Source of the DNA: RGIG9060 sp036307825
Lineage (GTDB): Bacteria > Spirochaetota > Spirochaetia > Treponematales > Treponemataceae
NCBI GenBank assembly: GCA_036307825.1
Contig: JAXJWW010000120.1
Span: 1-36,528 of the forward strand
Length of the DNA: 36,528 nucleotides
Direction: 5' to 3'
Position 1 is the stretch's first letter. Each line of letters starts with the position of its first letter. Made by a program: the position numbers and the translations under genes. Shown here one piece after another: positions 29,822 through 36,528 of this stretch. The notes under the pieces are model-generated. The model ran no database searches, was not told the origin of the DNA, and saw only the letters and a list, made by a program, of their open reading frames with translations.

Positions 29822-31228
29822 ATGATTGATGTGCAAGGTGGGGCACCTCAAAACGAACAAAGTTTAATGACTCTCAGCGAAGTTTTAAAAGCCGTAGACG
29901 GAAAGCTTCTTTCAAAAACAATGGAAGAAGAATTTTGCTTTTCTGGAGTTGCATGTGATAGTAGAAAAGTTGAAAAAAATTTTATTTTCTTTCCTTTAGT
30001 AAATAATCAAGATGGACACGATTATATTCCTCAAGCCATAGAAAATGGTGCTTCTGTTATTTTTGTAACTGATTATTACGCAGATTTTCATAATCAACAA
30101 ATTAAAGATATTATCAAAACTGGCGTTGCTGTAATTTCTGTTGGACATACAATGTATGCTTTACAAAGATTAGCCGCTAGTTATGTTTTAAAATTTCCTT
30201 CACTTATTAGAATTGGAATTACAGGTTCAAGTGGAAAAACAACTACAAAAGAAATTGCCGTAAATGTGCTTTCGCAAAAATTTTCTGTTGTTTACAACGA
30301 AGGAAATTTAAATTCAGAAACAGGACTTCCTTTATCTGTTTTTAAAATTCGACAAAATCACCAAGTTGGAATTTTTGAAATGGGAATGAACCGAAAAGGT
30401 GAAATTGCAGAGTTAGCTTCTGTTTTATATCCTCAATATGGAATTATCACAAATGTTGGAACTGCTCATATTGGAATTTTAGGAACAAGACAAGCTATTG
30501 CAGAAGAAAAAAAGCAAATTTTCAAATTTTTTAATTCAAAAGCATTTGGTTATATTCCAAGTGATGATGATTTTGCTGATTTTCTTGCTGAATCAAAAGG
30601 AAATATCAAAAAAGTTTCACAAGATTTTATTAGTGATGTTAAATTTTCAGGTTTAGAAGGAACTTCTTTTAAATACAAAGGCGAAAATATCAATTTTTCT
30701 TTGTGTGGAAAATACAACTTGAAAAATGCTTTAAGTGTAATCGCTTTAGCCGAAGATTTAGGTTTGTCTTCCGAAGAAATTAAAACTGGTTTAGAAACAG
30801 TAAAAACAATTTTTGGTAGAAATCAAATTGTAAAAAAAGATTTTACTTTCATTTTAGATTGCTACAACGCAAACCCTGATTCAATGAAGGCTTCTGTGGA
30901 ATTTTGTTCTGAAGTTGAATGTGCAGGAAAAAAAGTTTTCGTTCTTGCAGATATGCTTGAATTAGGGGATGAATCAGAAAAATCACACAAAGAAATTGCT
31001 GAACTTGTAGAAAAATCTAGTGCCGATTATGTGATTTTCTTTGGTGAAGAAATGAGTAAGGCAAAATCATTTGTTACTTCAAAAAAACTTGATGCAATTT
31101 CAACAAGTGATGAAAATGCTGTGGATTTTGTTGCAAAAAAATTAAAAGATTTTTGTAGCAAAGATGATATTGTTTTATTAAAAGGTTCTAGAGGAATGAA
31201 ACTAGAACGAATTGTGGAAGCAATTTAA
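29822..31228 (+). CDS. murF: UDP-MurNAc-tripeptide:D-Ala-D-Ala ligase MurF
   Basis: A 468-residue Mur ligase adding D-Ala-D-Ala to UDP-MurNAc-tripeptide in the cytoplasm. Visible are the N-domain (S-G-V-A-C-D-S-R-K-V, F-F-P-L-V...D-G-H-D-Y-I), the ATP loop G-S-S-G-K-T-T-T-K (135-143), N-E-G-N-L-N-S-E-T-G-L-P-L-S (MurF-specific), E-M-G-M-N-R-K-G-E-I, and the C-domain L-D-C-Y-N-A-N-P-D-S-M-K and L-L-K-G-S-R-G-M-K-L-E. AAGGGGA ten bases upstream supports this start; an internal M at residue 16 is possible. It lies four bases after ftsL. Confidence 0.95.
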   Translation: MIDVQGGAPQNEQSLMTLSEVLKAVDGKLLSKTMEEEFCFSGVACDSRKVEKNFIFFPLVNNQDGHDYIPQAIENGASVIFVTDYYADFHNQQIKDIIKTGVAVISVGHTMYALQRLAASYVLKFPSLIRIGITGSSGKTTTKEIAVNVLSQKFSVVYNEGNLNSETGLPLSVFKIRQNHQVGIFEMGMNRKGEIAELASVLYPQYGIITNVGTAHIGILGTRQAIAEEKKQIFKFFNSKAFGYIPSDDDFADFLAESKGNIKKVSQDFISDVKFSGLEGTSFKYKGENINFSLCGKYNLKNALSVIALAEDLGLSSEEIKTGLETVKTIFGRNQIVKKDFTFILDCYNANPDSMKASVEFCSEVECAGKKVFVLADMLELGDESEKSHKEIAELVEKSSADYVIFFGEEMSKAKSFVTSKKLDAISTSDENAVDFVAKKLKDFCSKDDIVLLKGSRGMKLERIVEAI

Positions 31229-31229
31229 T

Positions 31230-32384
31230 ATGTTAGGTAGGAAAACAATTTTTGCCGAAAAATCATATTCTTCTCAATCTGTGGATACAGGATTTGTTGT
31301 TGCTGTAATTTTGTTACTAGGTTTAGGCTTGGTTACATTGTATGCTTCTTCAGTAAATTATGCAGTAAAAGCATTTGATGATTCTTTGTATTTTGTTAGA
31401 AGACAGTTGATTAGCGCAGGAATTGGTTTATTCTTACTAGTTTTATTTTCAATAATCGATTTATCTTTTATAAGAAAATTGTTACCAGTTATTTTTATTG
31501 GAACTCTAGTTTTATGTATAATGACTTTTTTACCTTTCATTGGTGTAGAACGAAATGGTGCAAGACGTTGGATAAAACTACCTGTTTTAGGAACTTTTCA
31601 ACCTTCTGAAATTGCAAAGTTTGCTGTAGTTTTGTTTTTAGCAAATTTCTTTGATAAAAAACATGATATTTTAAAAGAATCTGGATTTAATATTGCACCA
31701 GCTGTTTTTGGTCTATTTTGTACAGTTATTTTGGTTTTTTTACAAGATGACTTTTCAACTGCATTTTTTATCATGATGGTTGGACTTTCGTTATTTTTTA
31801 TTGCTGGAATTAAATTAGGTTGGTTTTTAGGCTTCTGTGCATTTTCTCTTCCAATAGTGATTTTGTTTATTTTTACAGAATCATATCGTGTAAAGCGATT
31901 GATAGCTTTTTTTAATCCAGAACAATATTCACACGGAGTAAATTATCAAATCAATGCTTCTAGACGAGCAATTTCTGCTGGTTCTTTCTGGGGCGAAGGT
32001 TTATCTGGTGGATTAAAACAAGTTAACGGAATTCCAGAAGTTCAAGCAGATTTTATTTTTGCAGGTTGGGCCGAGGGAATGGGATTTTTAGGTGTAATTT
32101 TCTTTTTTGCACTTTTAATTTTCTTTGCTTGGAGAGGATACAATATTGCTTTCAAATGTGAAGATAAATTTAGAAGTTATACTGCATTTGGCTTAGTAAC
32201 TTGTATTGTTCTTCAATCTCTTTTTAACTGTGGAGTCGTCTGTGGAGCTTTGCCTGCAACAGGAATTCCCCTTCCGTTTTTTTCATCGGGTGGGTCGTCC
32301 TTGATTGTTACATTACTTATGTGTGGTGTAATAATAAATATTTCTAAATTTGATAATAATTATGTGGAGTTGTATAATGAATAA
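31230..32384 (+). CDS. ftsW: Septal peptidoglycan glycosyltransferase FtsW
   Basis: A 384-residue SEDS membrane enzyme polymerising lipid II at the septum. About ten helices, with R-R-W-I-K-L-P-V-L-G-T-F-Q-P-S-E-I-A-K, I-P-E-V-Q-A-D-F-I-F-A-G-W-A-E-G-M-G-F and T-G-I-P-L-P-F-F-S-S-G-G-S-S-L as family signatures. ATG 31230 begins one base after the murF stop; an in-frame TTG at 31212 is less likely. FtsW normally works with a class B PBP (FtsI), which is not encoded in this cluster. The choice of FtsW over RodA/SpoVE rests on position and the C-terminal motif. Confidence 0.93.
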   Translation: MLGRKTIFAEKSYSSQSVDTGFVVAVILLLGLGLVTLYASSVNYAVKAFDDSLYFVRRQLISAGIGLFLLVLFSIIDLSFIRKLLPVIFIGTLVLCIMTFLPFIGVERNGARRWIKLPVLGTFQPSEIAKFAVVLFLANFFDKKHDILKESGFNIAPAVFGLFCTVILVFLQDDFSTAFFIMMVGLSLFFIAGIKLGWFLGFCAFSLPIVILFIFTESYRVKRLIAFFNPEQYSHGVNYQINASRRAISAGSFWGEGLSGGLKQVNGIPEVQADFIFAGWAEGMGFLGVIFFFALLIFFAWRGYNIAFKCEDKFRSYTAFGLVTCIVLQSLFNCGVVCGALPATGIPLPFFSSGGSSLIVTLLMCGVIINISKFDNNYVELYNE

Positions 32385-33195
32385 CGGAATGGTTTTTACA
32401 GAATCTTATTACAGAATAGGAAATCAAGTTAACGAAAAAAAGGCAGAAAAAAAGGTGAGTAAAGTAAACTTAATTAAAATTTTATTTATTATCCTTGGTA
32501 TTTTAATACTTGCAGAAGCTTTTGTATATACAATTTTAATGCCATGTCTTTCACCTGTAAAAGTTACATATTCAGGTTTAGAATCTTTTTCTGCACAACA
32601 AATTAGTAACTATCTAGGTATAACTCCAAAACTAACTTGGATTCAGTTTGACTCTGCAAAAGCTGCTTCAAAACTTGCTGGAAATGCAGTTATTGAAAAT
32701 GTTGTAATTGAAAAACATTTTCCTGACCAAGTATTAGTGAATATTGTAGAAAGAAAGGCTGCCGCTGTTAGTCTTGTAAATATTAATGGAAAAACGGTAC
32801 CTATTCAAATTGATAAAAATGGTGTAATATTTGCAGTTGATAGAGGAATGCCATCAAATTCTGTACCTTTACTTACAGGATTTACTTTTGATACAATTGC
32901 AGAAGGAATGCGTTTGAATGGTAAATTAAGACCTTTAATGGAACAGATTGCCGAAATTCAAAGTACTAATCCTGAATATTTTTCTGTTTTGTCAGAAATT
33001 AGAGTGATTTCTAAAGACTATGGAAGTTACGAATTGGAATTATATCCAGTTCATTCTAGAATAAAAGTTCTTACTGATAGAACATTGAATTTAGAAGCAC
33101 TTCAGTATATGATGGTTGTATTAGATGTTATAAACTCTATGCAAAGTGATGTTTCTGCTGTAGATTTAAGATACGGCTCAATTTCATATAGATAA
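32377..33195 (+). CDS. ftsQ: FtsQ/DivIB division protein
   Basis: A 272-residue bitopic protein: charged cytoplasmic N-terminus (N-E-K-K-A-E-K-K), one helix (about 37-58), and a POTRA segment beginning V-K-V-T-Y-S-G-L-E-S-F-S-A-Q-Q-I, with V-I-E-N-V-V-I-E-K-H-F-P-D-Q-V-L-V-N-I-V-E-R-K-A-A-like strands that define FtsQ. It scaffolds FtsL/FtsB at the septum. GGAG seven bases before ATG 32377 fixes the start, which overlaps the ftsW end by eight bases. The C-terminal beta domain is complete. Confidence 0.9.
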   Translation: MNNGMVFTESYYRIGNQVNEKKAEKKVSKVNLIKILFIILGILILAEAFVYTILMPCLSPVKVTYSGLESFSAQQISNYLGITPKLTWIQFDSAKAASKLAGNAVIENVVIEKHFPDQVLVNIVERKAAAVSLVNINGKTVPIQIDKNGVIFAVDRGMPSNSVPLLTGFTFDTIAEGMRLNGKLRPLMEQIAEIQSTNPEYFSVLSEIRVISKDYGSYELELYPVHSRIKVLTDRTLNLEALQYMMVVLDVINSMQSDVSAVDLRYGSISYR

Positions 33196-33219
33196 TTTGA
33201 TTCTTAGGAGGATTTTGTT

Positions 33220-34467
33220 TTGAGTGATATAGTTGTAGGACTTGATATTGGTACAAGTAATGTTCGTGTTGTTATCGCTGAATATGATGAAAATAATAGA
33301 CTCAGAATCGTAGGTCTTGGAAAAGCTCCTTCTACAGGATTAAGAAGTGGTGTAATTGTAAATATTGAAGCAACCATGAGAGCTGTTACTGCTGCAATTG
33401 AAGCTGCCGAATTAATGAGTGGATACGAAGTTCATTCTTGTTTTGTTGGAATCGGAGGAACTCAAGTTGATAGTTTGAATTCCACAGGACAAGTATCTGT
33501 ATCAAATAAATCAAAAGAAATTAACCAAAATGATATAAATCGTGTAATTGAAACTGCTAGTCATCTTTCAATTCCATTGGATAGACAAGTTTTACATGTT
33601 GTTCCTCAAATGTATACCGTTGAACATGGTGTAAATATGTTACAAAAAACAAAAGATCCAATCAATGTTATTGGAACTAGACTTTATGTTGATGTTCATA
33701 TTGTTACTGCAACTACAACAACTGTTCAAAATATTTTTACTTGTGCAAGTAGAGCAGGATATACAGTTGATGGTGTTATGTTAAAAACTTTAGCTACAGC
33801 ACAAGCTGTTCTTACAGATGAAGAAAAAGAACTCGGCTCAATTTTAATTGATATGGGTGGTGGTTCTACTGATGTTATCGTTGTTGCTGACGGAGCTCCA
33901 ATTTGTACAGATTCTGTTCCAATTGGAGGTTTACTTGTTACTAATGATATTTCTGTTGTTCGCGGAATTTCAACTGAAACAGCTGAAAAAATAAAAATTT
34001 CTGATGGTTGTTGTTGGGAACCTTTAGTTGATAAAAATGAAGAAGTTCTTATCTTAGGAGTAAATGGTCGTCCAGAATCAATTCCTCGTACAGAACTTTG
34101 CGATATTATTCAGCCTCGCGTTGGTGAAATTTTTGAAATGATTAGAGAAAAAATTTCAGCAAAAATAAAAGACCGTCGCCTTTCAGGAAATGTTGTTTTA
34201 GTTGGTGGTGGTGCTAAGATGAGTGGTGTGATAGAACTTGCTTCTACTGTATTTAACACAGAAAGTGTACGAATTGGTTTACCTTCAAATCTTGGCGGAT
34301 TAACCGATGAGTACCGAACTCCAGATTCTGCTACTGCAATTGGATTAGTTGTTGCTAATTCTGAAGTTTTACAACATAAGGGTGAAAAACGAAGTAGAAA
34401 AGATTATTCAAGAAAAAAACAAGGATTTATGGACAAGATTGCTAAATTTTTTGAAGATATGTTCTAA
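33220..34467 (+). CDS. ftsA: Cell-division actin homologue FtsA
   Basis: A 415-residue actin-fold ATPase tethering FtsZ to the membrane. V-G-L-D-I-G-T-S-N-V-R-V (phosphate 1), the 1C domain (I-N-Q-N-D-I-N-R-V), I-D-M-G-G-G-S-T-D-V (phosphate 2) and V-V-L-V-G-G-G-A-K-M-S-G (adenosine motif) are present, and the C-terminal F-M-D-K-I-A-K-F-F-E-D-M-F is the amphipathic membrane helix. The start is TTG, eight bases after a perfect AGGAGG; no nearby ATG fits the conserved N-terminus. It follows ftsQ by 24 bases. Confidence 0.96.
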   Translation: MSDIVVGLDIGTSNVRVVIAEYDENNRLRIVGLGKAPSTGLRSGVIVNIEATMRAVTAAIEAAELMSGYEVHSCFVGIGGTQVDSLNSTGQVSVSNKSKEINQNDINRVIETASHLSIPLDRQVLHVVPQMYTVEHGVNMLQKTKDPINVIGTRLYVDVHIVTATTTTVQNIFTCASRAGYTVDGVMLKTLATAQAVLTDEEKELGSILIDMGGGSTDVIVVADGAPICTDSVPIGGLLVTNDISVVRGISTETAEKIKISDGCCWEPLVDKNEEVLILGVNGRPESIPRTELCDIIQPRVGEIFEMIREKISAKIKDRRLSGNVVLVGGGAKMSGVIELASTVFNTESVRIGLPSNLGGLTDEYRTPDSATAIGLVVANSEVLQHKGEKRSRKDYSRKKQGFMDKIAKFFEDMF

Positions 34468-34493
34468 TTTATAGCTTTTATCATTGTTATATC

Positions 34494-34521
34494 TTGAAAT
34501 TACGATATATAGTTGTATAAT
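34494..34521 (+). promoter_or_regulatory. Internal promoter for ftsZ
   Basis: TTGAAA (34494-34499) and perfect TATAAT (34516-34521) at 16 bp in the 122-base ftsA-ftsZ gap, giving ftsZ a supplementary promoter and a leader of about 60 bases. Confidence 0.7.
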
Positions 34522-34589
34522 ATAAGAGAGTTTTTATTTAAAATTCTTTATTTTAATTAATAAATTTTTTTCTGGGTTGGGAGGAAAAA

Positions 34590-35819
34590 ATGTTAAACAT
34601 CTCTGTTATGGATGAAAATCCTGTTAGTCCTACAGTGATTAAGGTTATTGGAGCTGGTGGTGGTGGCTCTAACGCTGTAAACCGTATGATTCAGGAAGGC
34701 TTACAGCATGTTGAATTTATTGTAGCAAATACTGATAAACAGGCGCTAAACAAATCTGTAGCTGAAAATAAAATTGTTATTGGTTCAAAACTCACAAATG
34801 GTTTAGGTGCAGGTGGTAAGCCAGAAATTGGTGAAAAAGCTGCTATTGAAGATGCTGATGCTATAGCAAATATATTACGCGGTGCAGATATGGTTTTTGT
34901 TACTGCCGGTATGGGTGGTGGAACAGGAACTGGTGCTGCTCCTATTATTGCAAAAATCGCTAAAGAACAAGGTGCGTTGACTGTAGGTGTTGTAACAAAG
35001 CCTTTCAATTTTGAAGGAAAGGTAAAAATGGAGCTTGCAGAAGAAGGTATCCGTAAGTTACATGAACAAGTTGATACACTTATTGTAATCCCAAATCAAT
35101 ATTTGTTAAGCGTTGTTGATAAAAAAACATCAATAAAAGAAGCATTTAGAATTGCTGATGATGTTTTACGACAAGGTGTTCAAGGTATTTCAGATTTGAT
35201 TACACACCCAGGAGAGGTTAATATTGACTTTGCTGATGTTAGAACAACAATGGAAGGCAAAGGGGACGCAATTCTTGGTATTGGTGAAGCTTCTGGAGAA
35301 AATAGAGCTGTTGATGCTGCAACTCAAGCTATCAGTAATCAGTTACTAAAGGATTCTCAAATTGACGGTGCAAAAAATATTCTTGTTAATATTCGCTGTA
35401 GTGAAGATTTCTCCCTTATTGAAACTGAAGAAATTGTAAATCTTATTCGTCAAAGTGCTGATCCTGATGTATTGTTGATTTATGGACAAATTATTGATCC
35501 TAATATGAATGATACCGTAAGTGTAACTGTTATCGCTACTGGATTTCCTAAGGGATCTGAAGGTAATTCACAACAGGATCCTTTTTACGATTTGAAAGCA
35601 AAAACTTCTACTGGTCCAAATATTGAAAAACCAGTTGCTGCTCAACCACAACAAAATAATACATCTTCAGCAAGTGGTGGGAATTTAGTTTCTCATGATG
35701 ATTGGACAAAAATTCAATCACGACAACAATCAAATAGTTATTTATCTGGAAGAAATATAGATTTTACAACTCCAACTTGTTTAAGAAATAAAAATAATTC
35801 TTCATCAGATGAAAAATAA
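34590..35819 (+). CDS. ftsZ: Tubulin-like division GTPase FtsZ
   Basis: A 409-residue protein that polymerises into the Z ring. I-G-A-G-G-G-G-S-N-A-V-N-R-M, N-T-D-K-Q-A-L, the tubulin signature G-M-G-G-G-T-G-T-G-A-A-P (about 109-120) and the T7-loop region are canonical. A Gln/Asn/Ser-rich linker (about 325-390) leads to the C-terminal peptide N-I-D-F-T-T-P-T-C-L-R-N-K, equivalent to the D-x-x-x-P-x-x-L-R docking tail for FtsA and Zap proteins. GGGAGGAAAAA precedes ATG. Its stop shares a base with the next start (TAATG). Confidence 0.97.
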   Translation: MLNISVMDENPVSPTVIKVIGAGGGGSNAVNRMIQEGLQHVEFIVANTDKQALNKSVAENKIVIGSKLTNGLGAGGKPEIGEKAAIEDADAIANILRGADMVFVTAGMGGGTGTGAAPIIAKIAKEQGALTVGVVTKPFNFEGKVKMELAEEGIRKLHEQVDTLIVIPNQYLLSVVDKKTSIKEAFRIADDVLRQGVQGISDLITHPGEVNIDFADVRTTMEGKGDAILGIGEASGENRAVDAATQAISNQLLKDSQIDGAKNILVNIRCSEDFSLIETEEIVNLIRQSADPDVLLIYGQIIDPNMNDTVSVTVIATGFPKGSEGNSQQDPFYDLKAKTSTGPNIEKPVAAQPQQNNTSSASGGNLVSHDDWTKIQSRQQSNSYLSGRNIDFTTPTCLRNKNNSSSDEK

Positions 35820-36528
35820 TGGAAAATATTTTATCATCCTATTATGATGATTTAGTTTCTATCGATGGAAAGTCAATCTCAACTGCTCAAACTTATTGTT
35901 TTGCGGTTGAGATTTTCTTGAATTGGCTAAAATCAGAAAATAAAGAAATCCCATTAGTTGAAATATCTGATTTAATAAAATATCTTGTATGGCGTCAAAC
36001 ACAAGGAATGGATTCTTTAACTGTTGCCAAAGATATTTCTTCTCTTCGTTCTTTTGGTAATTATCTTACACGAAATCAAATTTGGAAAGAAAATTTTGCC
36101 CTAGAATTAGACCGTCCAAAAGCAGAAAAAGTTCTACCAAAGGTTCTTTCTGTTGAAGAAGTTGATGCACTTCTAAATTGTATTGATGTTTCTACGGATT
36201 TAGGAATTAGAGATAGAGCTTTATTTGAATTGATTTATTCTTGTGGTTTACGAATAAGCGAAGTTTCTAATTTGTTGTTGCAAAATCTTCACTTAAAAGA
36301 GCGAATTATTTGGGTTACAGGAAAGGGAAATAAAGAGCGATTAGTTCCATTTGGCAGTGAGGCTGAAAATTGGCTAAAAAAATGGCGTGAGGTTAGGCCA
36401 AAATTTGTTGGTTCAAAAAGTGTTCCTACGATATTTGTAAATTATCAAGGTAAGCCTTTTTCTAGAAAGGGTATTTGGAAACGTTTTCAAGAATTAGAAG
36501 CTTTGTCTGGTGTAAGTTCTAAAGTTCA
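35819..36528 (+). CDS. XerC/XerD-type tyrosine recombinase, truncated by the window end
   Basis: The first 236 residues. The N-terminal SAM-like core-binding domain (about 1-100) is followed by the catalytic domain with Y-S-C-G-L-R-I-S-E-V (catalytic Arg145) and T-G-K-G-N-K-E-R-L-V-P-F (catalytic Lys region, about 165). The H-x-x-R box and the nucleophile Tyr lie beyond the window. Such enzymes resolve chromosome dimers at dif during division, which fits coupling to ftsZ by a one-base overlap. XerC versus XerD cannot be settled by eye, and an integrase is less likely given the position. Confidence 0.9.
   Translation, partial: MENILSSYYDDLVSIDGKSISTAQTYCFAVEIFLNWLKSENKEIPLVEISDLIKYLVWRQTQGMDSLTVAKDISSLRSFGNYLTRNQIWKENFALELDRPKAEKVLPKVLSVEEVDALLNCIDVSTDLGIRDRALFELIYSCGLRISEVSNLLLQNLHLKERIIWVTGKGNKERLVPFGSEAENWLKKWREVRPKFVGSKSVPTIFVNYQGKPFSRKGIWKRFQELEALSGVSSKV

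Noticed and set aside
34691..35008. 105-codon frame antisense to ftsZ
   Set aside because: Overlaps the most conserved part of ftsZ; Pro/Ala-rich mirror product.

Overview
The window looks like a piece of a low-GC Treponema chromosome (spirochete). The evidence is the gene content and order: two tandem FlaA sheath-type proteins, a three-gene TRAP transporter led by a TatT-type lipoprotein as in T. pallidum tp0956-0958, a compact division cluster (mraZ-rsmH-ftsL-murF-ftsW-ftsQ-ftsA-ftsZ-xer) without mraY/murC-E/murG, and relaxed spirochetal lipoboxes. The strong AT bias rules out T. pallidum itself and fits a gut, rumen or oral commensal; the species is inference and not resolved.

Layout. 1-143 is the right end of an IS3-family element. 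144-620 is a gene-free island of short hairpins. 721-1932 is a putative lipoprotein whose promoter region carries an eight-G tract. Next come a TerB-like protein, tRNA-Glu and tRNA-Gln on the minus strand, then rsgA and mutS2. 6456-8522 is a soluble fusion of two ferredoxin clusters, an [FeFe]-hydrogenase H-cluster domain, a further Fe-S domain and a chemotaxis-receptor signalling domain. 8653-12376 is a sodium-pump oxaloacetate decarboxylase operon (oadG-oadA-oadB) whose alpha subunit has two biotinyl domains. 12516-19340 holds the TatT/TatP/TatQM TRAP transporter, a secreted GH3 enzyme, a pseudouridine synthase and an RNA m5C methyltransferase. 19429-20673 is a GAF-HD-GYP phosphodiesterase.

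On the minus strand, 23295-20670 reads infC-rpmI-rplT-coiled coil-zapA-UPF0178 as one tight unit. It is followed on the plus strand by a small membrane protein and on the minus strand by class II fructose-bisphosphate aldolase. A strong consensus promoter and a ten-codon leader ORF precede the two flaA genes. A PD-(D/E)XK-like hypothetical protein faces away from the division cluster, which runs from mraZ (with four 10-bp-phased operator repeats) to a truncated tyrosine recombinase at the window end.

Functionally the window combines fermentative energy metabolism (aldolase, decarboxylation-driven Na+ export, H2 sensing linked to chemotaxis), motility (FlaA), ligand uptake (TRAP), translation factors and rRNA modification, and cell division. 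The most unusual items are the hydrogenase-MCP fusion, the G tract in a lipoprotein promoter region, the tandem biotin carrier domains, the recurring hairpin islands, and several genes whose -10 box lies so close to the start codon that their mRNAs should be leaderless or nearly so.
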